DNA from: Methylomonas koyamae
GTDB lineage: Bacteria > Pseudomonadota > Gammaproteobacteria > Methylococcales > Methylomonadaceae
Assembly (NCBI RefSeq): GCF_001644025.1
Contig: NZ_LUUK01000100.1
Coordinates: forward strand, 1 to 63,110
Direction of reading: 5' to 3'
Length of the DNA stretch: 63,110 bases
Shown here piece after piece: positions 24,540-33,081 of the stretch (position 1 is its first letter; every line of letters begins with the position of its first letter). The position numbers were made by a program, and so were the translations under genes. The notes beneath the pieces were generated by a model. It did not search any database. It worked only from the letters and a program-made list of their open reading frames with translations, and had not been told where the DNA came from.

Positions 24540-24542
24540 CGC

Positions 24543-26387
24543 CTAAAACCGTGCGTTCAGATCGACGTTGACAGTGTCGATGCTGTATTTGGGGCCGTCG
24601 ATCGCATCGGTGCTAAGCCAGCGCAGATTGAGCCAGGCGTATTTGGACAGACCGTATTGGGTGCCGATCACCCAGCCCTTGGCATTGGTACCGCCCAGAT
24701 GGAAAATCGAGTCGGTGAAGGCGTCCAACACCGCGTCGCGCTGCACGTAGCGGTAAGCCAAATTGACACTCCAGTCGCCGAAATGACGAACCTCGACTTG
24801 GCCGATATCGGCGCGAATCTGATAAGCGGTGGTGCGCGGCCGGCTGTCGGTGTAGTTGACGACACCGTTGGCGAATTCGGTCAGGATTTTTTGCTGGTTG
24901 TAGCCCAAGTTTTTGGCGTAATCGGCGGTCAGCAATACATGAACCGGGTCGAAGCCGGCGTAGTCGAACATCGCGGTGGCATTGAACACCTTAAACCGCG
25001 AGGCCAGGCCGAATAAACAACCGACCGTATCGTCGCACACACCGTTCAAGGTCTGATCGTCGGTAATCGCCACCATCGAGTTGCCTTTCTGGACGAACTG
25101 CGGCGCGGTCCAATCGTAGACGTGGCTGCCGATCGGGTTGCGGCGGGCGTTGACGTTCTGGAATTCGTAATACGATGCCGCCAGATTCAGCCGGGAATCA
25201 TGCCACACCAGCCAGTCGGCGCCGACCTGACCGGCGTACAGCCATTTGTCGTTAACCGACACGTCGATGTCTTGCAACGGAAACACGCCCAGCGTCAAGA
25301 ACAAACTGTCCGGGGTTTGCTGACCTTGGTTGATGCCGAAGCGGGCGGTCGGATTTGGCGCTTTATAGCCGGCCAATTTGCTGGTACCGCGATTGAACGG
25401 GAAACGTACACTACCGGCCACGCCTTCGAAGCTCAAATCCGGGTCGAACACCACATCGGTGGACAGGAAGGGATTGATGATGCGCCCGGCGTACAGGCTG
25501 AACCAGGAAGTTTTTCGCTCGTCCAGGTAGTCGTATCGCAGATAGGCGCGGTCGATCGCGAACTGGTAGGACTGGCCGGTGTTGCCCAAGGTCTGGTCGT
25601 TGGAGACCGGGTTGTTCAGATTGCTGGTCGCAAAGCGGACGCCGGCTTTCAAGCCGTCGCTCAAATTGGCTTCGAAACCCAAACGGAAACGTTCCCGCAG
25701 CCGCAAACGATCGATTTGGTTGTTGACGATGGCCTCATTAGGGTTTTGAGAAACCTGCCGCTGCAAGCCGCCTTGCGGACTGTTGGCGAGCCGGTTGATC
25801 GCCAACCAGTTGTAAGGGCCGAAAAAATTGCCGGCGGCATCCAGACCGGCATTCGCGATCCCCCCGGCATTTTCCTTGCCGTAAAACTCGTCGGCAAAAC
25901 GCACCCGCATATCGAAGCTGGGATGAATCGCCGCCACCCATTCCGGCAGCGCGGCGGGGATGCCCCAACCTTCGGTTTTGGCGTCTTGTTTGACGTCCTG
26001 CAACACCTCGGCCTTCAACTCGGCCCGTACCTGGTCGCGGATCTCCTTTTTGACGAATTCCGGTACGTAGCCGACGTGCTTGGTTTTGCCGGTTTTGGGA
26101 GCCGAATTACCCGGCTCCCCGGCATCTTCCGCGGTCGAGGTCGCCGCTTTGGCTTCATTGCTTTTGACTTGCGCGGCTTGGGTTTCGGCGGCTTCCTGTT
26201 CGGCCGCCCGCACCAAACCCTGGCCCTCGTCGGGTTTCAAGACGCCCCGCTGCACCAGCAGGTCCACCAAATTCACCAACGTGGATTTCTTGACCGGGAT
26301 GACTTCGTCGCCGGGCGCGGCGGCCTGGGCGGCCGTCGTCGCGCCGCCAATCAACAGTAGAACCAGGGGTTTGATCGCGGTATTCAT
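24543..26387 (-). CDS. Putative outer-membrane porin of the TPS operon
   Basis: A 614-residue protein of the 'putative porin' family. It starts at the ATG 26385-26387 with signal peptide MNTAIKPLVLLLIGG ending at AQA; an in-frame TTG at 26408 is less likely. Residues about 25-135 are helical and charged (VKKEIRDQVRAELKAEV), possibly a periplasmic trimerisation or peptidoglycan-facing segment. The remainder is a beta-barrel with alternating aromatic strands, closing with NVDLNARF and a terminal phenylalanine. It is co-transcribed with tonB-like and tps genes, suggesting that it forms the outer-membrane pore of the same system or takes up a nutrient for it. Confidence 0.82.
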   Translation of the reverse strand: MNTAIKPLVLLLIGGATTAAQAAAPGDEVIPVKKSTLVNLVDLLVQRGVLKPDEGQGLVRAAEQEAAETQAAQVKSNEAKAATSTAEDAGEPGNSAPKTGKTKHVGYVPEFVKKEIRDQVRAELKAEVLQDVKQDAKTEGWGIPAALPEWVAAIHPSFDMRVRFADEFYGKENAGGIANAGLDAAGNFFGPYNWLAINRLANSPQGGLQRQVSQNPNEAIVNNQIDRLRLRERFRLGFEANLSDGLKAGVRFATSNLNNPVSNDQTLGNTGQSYQFAIDRAYLRYDYLDERKTSWFSLYAGRIINPFLSTDVVFDPDLSFEGVAGSVRFPFNRGTSKLAGYKAPNPTARFGINQGQQTPDSLFLTLGVFPLQDIDVSVNDKWLYAGQVGADWLVWHDSRLNLAASYYEFQNVNARRNPIGSHVYDWTAPQFVQKGNSMVAITDDQTLNGVCDDTVGCLFGLASRFKVFNATAMFDYAGFDPVHVLLTADYAKNLGYNQQKILTEFANGVVNYTDSRPRTTAYQIRADIGQVEVRHFGDWSVNLAYRYVQRDAVLDAFTDSIFHLGGTNAKGWVIGTQYGLSKYAWLNLRWLSTDAIDGPKYSIDTVNVDLNARF

Positions 26388-26461
26388 CGTGGTGTTTTCG
26401 CTATTCAAAGGTTTTTAAGTTAGTCGGCTTGGGCCAGCGCCGAGCACCGGGTTAGCCACGG

Positions 26462-27133
26462 CTAAACCCTGGAATTCAGCCGAATCCGGATCGGTTGCGG
26501 CATCGTTTCCGGCGGCGGACGGCCAACGCTGGCCCGCAACTTCGGCAACGCCGCGCGCAGAGCACGATCAACCTCGGCATTGCCGCTGCCTGACGCCAGT
26601 TCGCTACGGCTAATGCCGCCGTCGGCGCCGACCCAGATATCCAGAATCACGCTAAAGGCCGCGCTGGCGGCCGGCGTGTCGGCCAGCAAGTTTTGCAAGC
26701 CGTCTTCGATTCGGCGCTGGACTTGGCCGCCGTACCAAATCACCGCGTTGCCGCCCCCGCCGCCCAGCAGAGAGCGGCCGCCCTTGCGAGCTTGCAAGCC
26801 GAAAGCGTCGCCGCCGGCCGAGCCGTCGGCATCCAAACCGAGCGCCTCCGCCGGCGGTGCTTCGTCCTTCTCGGGCGAAGGTTCCGGCTCTGGCGCGGGT
26901 TCCGGTTCTTCGATTTTTTCCACCTTGATCTCTTCCGGCGGCGGCGGTTGGTCCGGCGTTGGCGGCGGGGGCGGTGGCGGCTGGATCATCGCGATTTGCT
27001 GCACCTGCTTCTTGGCCTGAGGCGGCTTCTCGTAGTGCTTCGCCAACCACCACACGCCCCAGACAATCGCCACGCTCAAACCGATGCCGAGCAACATCGG
27101 CAAACGGCGTAACCACGCATACTGATTTGTCAT
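26462..27133 (-). CDS. TonB-like energy transducer
   Basis: A 223-residue TonB-type protein: one membrane helix near the N-terminus (about 12-32), a proline-rich periplasmic spacer with a run of seven prolines followed by Glu-Pro and Lys-Glu repeats (about 50-100), a glycine-rich segment, and a C-terminal TonB/TolA-like domain (about 130-223) containing VILDIWVGADG. It would transmit proton-motive force, gathered by ExbB/ExbD, to an outer-membrane partner. No TonB-dependent receptor (plug domain) is in the window, so the partner is probably the porin, TpsB or an outside protein. It follows exbD by six bases. Confidence 0.85.
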   Translation of the reverse strand: MTNQYAWLRRLPMLLGIGLSVAIVWGVWWLAKHYEKPPQAKKQVQQIAMIQPPPPPPPTPDQPPPPEEIKVEKIEEPEPAPEPEPSPEKDEAPPAEALGLDADGSAGGDAFGLQARKGGRSLLGGGGGNAVIWYGGQVQRRIEDGLQNLLADTPAASAAFSVILDIWVGADGGISRSELASGSGNAEVDRALRAALPKLRASVGRPPPETMPQPIRIRLNSRV

Positions 27134-27139
27134 CGGTCG

Positions 27140-27544
27140 CTACTTCACCAACTTCTGCGTCACCAAGCCCAACTGGCTGATTTGCAGGCGGGTGACGATG
27201 TCCAGCACATCGATGACTTTCTGGTACTGCACGCTGGCGTCGGCTTTCACCACCACCGGCAAGTCCGGCGTGGCGGCCTTATATTGCGCCAGTCGGGTTT
27301 CCAGTTCCTGTAGCGACACCGGGTAGGTATCCAGGTAAATACTGCCGTCCGGCGTAATCGAAATGGCCTTGGTCTTAGGCTTGGACATGGCCGGCGTGTT
27401 GCTGGCCTTGGGTAGGTTGACGGTGATGCCTTGCACCGTGGCGGTGGTCATGATGATGAAAATCAGCAACAGCACATAAGCCACGTCCAGCATCGGCGTG
27501 ATGTTGATGTCGTCGTAAACTTTATCCTGGTCGTCGATCTTCAT
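27140..27544 (-). CDS. ExbD/TolR-family proton-channel subunit
   Basis: A 134-residue ExbD/TolR protein. The N-terminal NITPMLDVAYVLLL carries the protonatable Asp20 in the single membrane helix (about 18-40), followed by a periplasmic domain (about 60-130) with the typical VVVKADASVQYQKVIDVLD segment. It works with ExbB as the proton-driven motor. The start overlaps the stop of the large ExbB fusion gene (ATGA), so the two subunits are made together. TonB follows. Confidence 0.93.
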   Translation of the reverse strand: MKIDDQDKVYDDINITPMLDVAYVLLLIFIIMTTATVQGITVNLPKASNTPAMSKPKTKAISITPDGSIYLDTYPVSLQELETRLAQYKAATPDLPVVVKADASVQYQKVIDVLDIVTRLQISQLGLVTQKLVK

Positions 27545-29394
27545 GGCCTGGCCTCTTGCCGCGCGGCTGTTTGGCGGGCGGCGCGCATCGCCAACAAGGC
27601 CAGAAATTCGTCGCTGAACACCCGCATGCCGGCGGTGATATCCTTGATTTGGGTCAGCAGATAGTTATAGGCAAACAAGGACGGGATCGCGACCGCCAAG
27701 CCGGCGACGGTCGCCAGCAGCGCGGCGGCAATGCCGGGCGCGATCGAGTTGATGTTAACGTCGCCGGTGGCGGCGATGGCCGCGAAGGTGATCATCACGC
27801 CAACCACCGTGCCGAGCAGCCCCAAGAACGGGCCGCCGGCAATCGCGATAGTCAGCAACACCATGTGGCGATTCAATCTCTGACTTTCGTGGACGATCTG
27901 GCTGTCCAGCTTGACCCGCAAGTAGTCCCAGGCTTCGCGGCTAACCGCCTGGTTGGTGCCGCCTTGCAACGTGTTGAGTTCCCGAATCGCGCCGTGGTAC
28001 AGGTGATAGAGCGGCGAGCTTTGAAAGTGGTCGTGTTTGCCGACCAGCGCGGTCAGCAAATCCGAATCGGCCAGTTCGTGCTCCGCCGAGCTTTCCTGTT
28101 GGTCCAGCCCGCCGAGCTTATTCGGGTCGAGCTGGCGGTATTTTTCGAGAAAGGCGCGGTTGTCCTTGCCGATGCGATTAAGCACCAAGGCTTTACCGAC
28201 CATAACCATGACGGCGATTATCAGCATCACCAAGGTCAAGCCGATGACGACCCAGCCATCGACGGTAACGTTTTGGACGATGACCAGAAAATGGCTATCC
28301 GAGCCGCCGCCGTTGGACTCGTCCTGGCCGTAGCCGAGGACGGCGAAGTCGGGGCTTTGGCTGCGGTAGGCGAACTTGAGCCAGTCGGCGCCGCGGGCGG
28401 TGGCGGCGATTTGCACTTCGTCCAGCCAGCCTTGGTAGTTGTCGCCCAAGCGGATGACCGGTTGGCCGGCCGGGAGTTGGGTTTTTACGCTGCCGGCCGA
28501 AACACCGTCGATATAAAGCTCGACGATTTGCGGCGTAACCTCGCTGCCAGGGTTTCGCACGGCTTGGCCGCCGGTCTGGGCGGTCAGGTTTTCCGGACGC
28601 AAGACCAAAGCGACGTGTTGCCATCGACCCAGGGTCAGCGGTGCCGGCGCGGTGCTGGCGCCGCCGGCGACGGCAGTCAGGGCGTTGCCTTGCACACTCA
28701 AACGCAAGTCCATGCCGGGGGCTTGGGCGCTGAGCAGGGTGGCGGCCGGGTTGGCTTGGTCGATTTTCAGCCAGGCCGAAAAGGTCCAGCCTTTCGCCGG
28801 ATCGACCGCCAATTGCGGCGCCGGATTAACGACAATAGGCCCGGTGCCGGTGAATTGAGCGGCGGCGCCGATCCAGCCGGCGGACTGAATCGCGGCTTTG
28901 GAATCGGCGGCGTGGCTAGCGTAGGCGGTGGCGTCTTGCGGCAGGATCTCGCCGGCGGCAAAGTGGTAGACCAAGCCTTGGGCCACGTCGTACAGGCTTT
29001 TCGAATCGGAGCCGTCGGCGGCATTGGCGTTGCCGTAGTACAACCAGAAATCGTCGGTCGCCACGCCGCCGCGCACTTGCGGCAGCTTGACCCAGACCAG
29101 GCCGATTTCGCTCAACACATCGACTTGCTCGACCTGATAGGCCAGCGGGGTCTGCTCGTCCTTCAACGCGCGCAAATCGCGGCCGTTCTCGGCCAGTTCG
29201 GCAAAATAGCCGAAGTTGCCCGCATGCAGCCGCACCAGCACCGGTACGTCAGACAAGGTCTGCTGGATGTCGGCTCCGGTCGCCGAGGCGTCCACCGCTA
29301 CCTGACGGCGCGAACTCCAGTCGGCGTTCCACCAGGCGTGGCCGAGAGAAGGTAAACAACAAAGGAATAGAATTCGCGGAATAAGATTACGCAT
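27541..29394 (-). CDS. DUF2341/LamG lectin-like domain fused to an ExbB/TolQ proton channel
   Basis: A 617-residue fusion. I place the start at the ATG 29392-29394, giving a signal peptide (MRNLIPRILFLCCLPSLGHA); the frame is open to 29508 but the extra N-terminus is not secretory. Residues about 22-120 match DUF2341 (WWNADWSSRRQV; DFWLYYGN), then a concanavalin/LamG-like fold (about 150-345, KGWTFSAWLK), a membrane helix (about 370-395) and a C-terminal MotA/TolQ/ExbB domain (LLTIAIAGGPFLGLLGTVVG). Ordinary ExbB is about 240 residues and lacks the exported sugar-binding-like half. The periplasmic module may sense or hold a glycan while the channel drives TonB. ExbD follows with an ATGA overlap. 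Confidence 0.85.
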   Translation of the reverse strand: MRNLIPRILFLCCLPSLGHAWWNADWSSRRQVAVDASATGADIQQTLSDVPVLVRLHAGNFGYFAELAENGRDLRALKDEQTPLAYQVEQVDVLSEIGLVWVKLPQVRGGVATDDFWLYYGNANAADGSDSKSLYDVAQGLVYHFAAGEILPQDATAYASHAADSKAAIQSAGWIGAAAQFTGTGPIVVNPAPQLAVDPAKGWTFSAWLKIDQANPAATLLSAQAPGMDLRLSVQGNALTAVAGGASTAPAPLTLGRWQHVALVLRPENLTAQTGGQAVRNPGSEVTPQIVELYIDGVSAGSVKTQLPAGQPVIRLGDNYQGWLDEVQIAATARGADWLKFAYRSQSPDFAVLGYGQDESNGGGSDSHFLVIVQNVTVDGWVVIGLTLVMLIIAVMVMVGKALVLNRIGKDNRAFLEKYRQLDPNKLGGLDQQESSAEHELADSDLLTALVGKHDHFQSSPLYHLYHGAIRELNTLQGGTNQAVSREAWDYLRVKLDSQIVHESQRLNRHMVLLTIAIAGGPFLGLLGTVVGVMITFAAIAATGDVNINSIAPGIAAALLATVAGLAVAIPSLFAYNYLLTQIKDITAGMRVFSDEFLALLAMRAARQTAARQEARP

Positions 29395-29819
29395 CGAATG
29401 GGATCGTCGGGAAAAATCGTTAGGGGAGAGTGATTGAAAGTTCGGAAGCCCGCCGGCCACGTTCTCGCCGAACGGACTTGGGCGAACAGGGGAATAAAAG
29501 CACTTCATCGGACAAATTCACGATCGTCGACCAGCCTGAATCCAGTGTAAAAGGCCGAAATCGCGGAAGCTCTGGACATATGCGCCGAAACTCGTCGGCT
29601 GACACATCCGGTAGCGGAATCCGGTGGCTTCCCGCGGATCGGCGAAAGGTTGCACATCCGTGTGCGGTCCAAGCGTATCCGGTTCCCTGTGGACAGAGGC
29701 TCGAAGATCCTGATTTGTTAACGCTAGCGTGTTCGGGTAGCTGAAACTAAATTTCCGCCGTTGCACGGGTCGCTGGGGATACCGCGGCCAAGGTCCTATT
29801 TAGCCGCGGCGTGGGAGAC
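29395..29819. other. 425-base gap between the ExbB-fusion and PstS-like genes
   Basis: No supported gene. Read leftward it starts with the PstS-like gene's 3' hairpin (29782-29809) and ends in the leader of the ExbB fusion gene, so it probably contains the promoter of the ExbB-ExbD-TonB-porin-TpsB operon. I could not identify a clear -35/-10 pair or a phosphate box. Confidence 0.4.
29782..29809 (-). terminator. Hairpin after the PstS-like gene
   Basis: CCGCGGC (29782-29788) and GCCGCGG (29803-29809) form a 7-bp GC stem with a 14-base loop, starting 11 bases beyond the stop of the leftward PstS-like gene. No T-run follows, so terminator status is inferred from position. Confidence 0.4.
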
Positions 29820-31763
29820 TTAAGGCGTAGGCAACGACAAGTTGTTGTAGTTGGTATTAAGGACGGGCAGCGCGCAAGCATCGGGTTGCCCGGCTGTTTG
29901 CCGCACGTATGGAGACACCGGATTGGCCGGATCCCAACCGGCTGGCGGCGCCACGTTGGCGCTCAGCGCCACGTAGCCGGCTTGACCCCAACCGTGGTTG
30001 CTCAAGCTGGTATTGCGGGCGGCGACGGTGGCAGCCAGTTGGCCGACCTTGACCAGGCCGTTTTGCAGCTTATTGACGTCGTTGCCCTTACTGGTTCCCA
30101 GGTTGCTGGTGTTATAAGCACCGCGCCAGGAGAAGGTGTACTCGCCGACCAAGGGATAGCGGTTTTGCGCGACTTCCTTGCCGGTCGGCGATGCGCCGTC
30201 GATTTTAATGAAGCGGTAATTGGAGCCGCGGCTCGCGTTACGCTCGGTGGTTTGGATACTGATGCCCCATTGGTTGCCGTGCGCGACGTTTTGCGGAATG
30301 TCGCGGTAGTCGTTATACGGCGCGGGGTTGTGCCTGACCGCCGGGCTGCTGACCGTGCCGTTCCAGGAATTGGTGCCGCTGAAATAGGTGTTGCTGCCGT
30401 TATTCAGGTCGTTCAAGCAACTATCCACGGCGCCCAAACTGGTCGCGTACATAAAGTCCGCGTTGGACGAACCGGTATCGGCGATCCTGGGTCCGTGATT
30501 ATCCAAGCAGGGGTATTGCAAGATATTGGCCATGACCGCCACCTGCTGACCGGCGCCGTTTTCGCGGCGGCAAACGTGTACCGTGGTGTCCAGCGGGATG
30601 TCCAGCAATTTATCGCCGGTGCCGACGACGGGTGAGTCGGTGCCGGTACCGGCGAAGCCGGCAGCCTTGGCTTGCGCGACCAACTCCGGCAGATCGATCA
30701 CGTTGTCGGCCACGGCGTCGGTATCGGTCGGGGTAAAGCCGGTGGTCGCCGGGGTCGGCAATTTCACCTTCAGCGCGGTCCAGTCGGCGACCGCGCCGCT
30801 GAAAATACTGGCCACTTGGGCTTTGGTCAGGCTGGGCTGGCAAGCGGCGTTTTCACCCGATGCGTTGGCGGTAATCGGCGTGACGCCCTGGCCGGCCAAA
30901 CCGCAGTCGCTAGGCAAGCTGCCGCTGACGATGCCGGCCAATTGCAAGGCTTGGTACAGTTTCAACGTGACCGGCGTGCCGATGATGTGGCCGGCGACGG
31001 TGCGGCGGGTGGTGAACAGGTTATAGTCGATCGGCGTGGTATTCGGCACGGTATTGTCTTCCGCCCCCATCACGTCCGGCGTGACGTCGCCGGTCGCGCC
31101 GGTGGGCAGGGCCACGTTGAAGGTGTCGAGCGGGTCGTCGGGCGTCAGGTGGCAAGCGAAGTTATATTGGAAGGTAGTGCCGCCCGAGGTGTAGCTGAAG
31201 CTGCCCGAGGTAGAGGTCGTCGTGCCGCAATTGCTGGGGTCCTTGATAAAACCCAACGGGCTATTCGTCGAAGCGGCGGATAAACCCACCGCCGACGCAC
31301 CCAAGCGGCGCCGCGAGATCCAGACTTTGATCTTGGTGGCGGCGGTGTTGTAAGGCGCGGTGGCAGGAGCAGGGTGAGTCGCATCGACGACATAGCTGCC
31401 GGCGGTCGTCAAGGTACTGGCCGCGCCGGTGCCCAGGATGCTGGCCAGTTTCGCGGTCGATGTCAAGCAATAAATCCCGGAATAGCTGTCGTTTTTCGCG
31501 GCGCTATCCGCCTCGGACGACAGCGCTTGAAAGTAGACGTGGGTCGTGGTACCGGCGATATTGGCCTTGTCGGCGCAGATGCTGTCGATGACGCTATTGG
31601 CCACCGGAAAGCCCAGCACCGGGTCGTTGGCTTGCGAACCGGGCAAATAGAGCGAAATATCGGGCGTGCCGTCGGTGGGCAGCAGCGCCTGGGCGCCGCC
31701 AGAAAAGACCAGACTGATCGCCAAGCTCAGTTGAGTCAGGCGCGTAGGGGTAAAGCGATTCAT
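29820..31763 (-). CDS. PstS-like periplasmic binding protein of the TPS locus
   Basis: A 647-residue exported protein (signal peptide to GGAQA). The segment LTKAQVASIFSGAVADWTAL (residues about 310-330) closely resembles the PstS signature where the phosphate-binding protein docks its ligand, so the fold is probably a type II periplasmic binding protein. It is much longer than PstS (about 330-350). A segment VCRRENGAGQQVA occupies the place of the PstS SGT phosphate loop but reads GAG. About ten cysteines suggest several disulfides. A GGAGA ribosome binding site precedes the ATG. No ABC permease genes are nearby, so a surface or binding role rather than uptake is likely. Confidence 0.7.
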   Translation of the reverse strand: MNRFTPTRLTQLSLAISLVFSGGAQALLPTDGTPDISLYLPGSQANDPVLGFPVANSVIDSICADKANIAGTTTHVYFQALSSEADSAAKNDSYSGIYCLTSTAKLASILGTGAASTLTTAGSYVVDATHPAPATAPYNTAATKIKVWISRRRLGASAVGLSAASTNSPLGFIKDPSNCGTTTSTSGSFSYTSGGTTFQYNFACHLTPDDPLDTFNVALPTGATGDVTPDVMGAEDNTVPNTTPIDYNLFTTRRTVAGHIIGTPVTLKLYQALQLAGIVSGSLPSDCGLAGQGVTPITANASGENAACQPSLTKAQVASIFSGAVADWTALKVKLPTPATTGFTPTDTDAVADNVIDLPELVAQAKAAGFAGTGTDSPVVGTGDKLLDIPLDTTVHVCRRENGAGQQVAVMANILQYPCLDNHGPRIADTGSSNADFMYATSLGAVDSCLNDLNNGSNTYFSGTNSWNGTVSSPAVRHNPAPYNDYRDIPQNVAHGNQWGISIQTTERNASRGSNYRFIKIDGASPTGKEVAQNRYPLVGEYTFSWRGAYNTSNLGTSKGNDVNKLQNGLVKVGQLAATVAARNTSLSNHGWGQAGYVALSANVAPPAGWDPANPVSPYVRQTAGQPDACALPVLNTNYNNLSLPTP

Positions 31764-31787
31764 TTTGTGTCTCCGTAAGTGAACGAT

Positions 31788-31808
31788 CGCCCCGGTCGTG
31801 CCGGGGCG
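31788..31808 (-). terminator. Intercistronic hairpin between the VPLPA-CTERM and PstS-like genes
   Basis: CGCCCCGG (31788-31795) and CCGGGGCG (31801-31808) form a perfect 8-bp stem with a 5-base loop, in the 67-base space between the two leftward genes. It may partially terminate or stabilise the upstream mRNA and set different expression levels. No T-run. Confidence 0.5.
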
Positions 31809-31830
31809 GTTACCGTTTGTAATGCTGGTC

Positions 31831-32715
31831 TCAGGCTTGAACGGACCGGCGAGAGCGGTTGGTAAAGCGCAGCCAGCTCAGCAAGCCGCCCAGAAACATC
31901 CAGGCCGCGCCCGGCAGCGGTACCGGGGCAACGTAATTCCAGTTCAAGGTGCCGCTGGTGAGATCCAAAGACATGTAACCGGACATGAAGTCGAAGCTTG
32001 CCTGATCATTTGTAGTGGTACCGGGCGCGGCACCGGTGTGCCAAAACAACATTCTGACGGTTTCGTCGTTCTGACCGACGAAATCGGTATGTTCCGTGCC
32101 GTCGGCATTCACGGTGGCCGTGGCCAGGAACTGGCCCACGCCCAAGTCCGTGCGAAACGCGTTGGCGTTGGTGGTCGTCAAATCCCAGTTCGCCGCCCAG
32201 TCGGTCAACTTGGTTGTGCCGGGATGCGTCGGCGTATTGGCCGGCAAGGCATTATTTAGCCTGGTGGCCTGGTCCCTGACCCCCAGTGTTTGGCCTTGCA
32301 ACTGGCTGATTTGGACCAAAAGCGGGTCGGCACCGACCATATCCGGGGTATTGACTTGGCTGATCAGAATGCCGTAGTGCGGGTCTAATTTAGTGACCGC
32401 GGTGTACATATTGAAGCCACCGACGTTCCATTTCAGCTCGCCGGTGGCGCCGGCGAGAAAGTTGGCCCAGCGCGGTCCCAGAGTCCAGCTATAACTGGTG
32501 CCATTGGCAATATTGTCTGTGAAGTCGTTGACCGTGGTCCCCAAATCGAGGCCGTAGGTCGTGGCATTATCGACGTCGTAGACGCTCAAAAACATCTCGC
32601 CGCTGGTTGATGGAGCAGCTTGGCTGCCATACCAAATCGCCGCCTGGGCCGAACTCATGCCTAGCACCATACACACCGCCGTCAAGCCGAAACCGTGTTT
32701 ATTAAAAATTTTCAT
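31831..32715 (-). CDS. Secreted protein with VPLPA/PEP-CTERM-like sorting signal
   Basis: A 294-residue exported protein with a signal peptide (to AQA, about 27) and a C-terminal tail VPLPGAAWMFLGGLLSW followed by a basic cluster. This tripartite tail (motif, helix, Arg/Lys) is the VPLPA-CTERM variant of PEP-CTERM, recognised in other bacteria by an exosortase. No exosortase gene lies in the window. The body is Asn/Thr-rich and beta-like with no domain I recognise. It is the gene nearest the TpsA promoter region on the leftward side and heads the PstS-like gene, so it is probably a surface or extracellular component of the same locus. Confidence 0.75.
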   Translation of the reverse strand: MKIFNKHGFGLTAVCMVLGMSSAQAAIWYGSQAAPSTSGEMFLSVYDVDNATTYGLDLGTTVNDFTDNIANGTSYSWTLGPRWANFLAGATGELKWNVGGFNMYTAVTKLDPHYGILISQVNTPDMVGADPLLVQISQLQGQTLGVRDQATRLNNALPANTPTHPGTTKLTDWAANWDLTTTNANAFRTDLGVGQFLATATVNADGTEHTDFVGQNDETVRMLFWHTGAAPGTTTNDQASFDFMSGYMSLDLTSGTLNWNYVAPVPLPGAAWMFLGGLLSWLRFTNRSRRSVQA

Positions 32716-33081
32716 ACTCTACCTCTGTAGTTAGTTTGAGAGGGACGTCCGTCCCGTTGGTTGCCCACGGCCTTGTCAGCATTCCGGCATCAATCTATCC
32801 GCGTCCGCTACCCAGCCCTTACGATTCAATCATCTATCTTCGATGTTTACCGTGGAGCATAACGTAATGCAAAAATGTGAAGCTCGTCAAACACATTCAG
32901 AGGCAATGGCTTATTTGCAATTTGGAAATAATCCCACACAACCTGCGGAAAATCAGTGTTTACACCATTGGCGACATAGTTTTTTTACTAGCTTAGTCAG
33001 AATACTCCAGCCCGAAGGCTTGCGAATTCGATATAGACATTGATATATAACAGGCTTCAAACTCGATTCCGGTAAAATTCG
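32716..33081. promoter_or_regulatory. Divergent promoter region of the TPS locus
   Basis: The 366-base gap separates the leftward VPLPA-CTERM gene and the rightward TpsA gene and is AT-richer than the coding sequence. A possible TpsA promoter is TTGCGA (33020-33025), an 18-base spacer and TATATA (33044-33049), 32 bases before the ATG. Small open frames here look accidental. I searched by eye for a Pho box because of the PstS-like gene and did not find one. Confidence 0.4.

Noticed and set aside
25122..26360. A 412-codon plus-strand frame
   Set aside because: Antisense to the porin gene; no recognisable domain.
27556..29355. A 599-codon plus-strand open frame
   Set aside because: Antisense to the DUF2341-ExbB gene, which has clear domains; the plus-strand translation is low-complexity Gly/Gln/Val.
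29811..30635. A 274-codon plus-strand frame
   Set aside because: Antisense to the PstS-like gene; no recognisable domain.
32843..33043. A 66-codon frame in the tpsA promoter region
   Set aside because: No ribosome binding site, no family likeness, and a composition that looks non-coding.
32716..33081. Possible Pho box controlling the PstS-like and tps genes
   Set aside because: TGTCA-like words occur singly but not as the spaced pair required; no support by eye.
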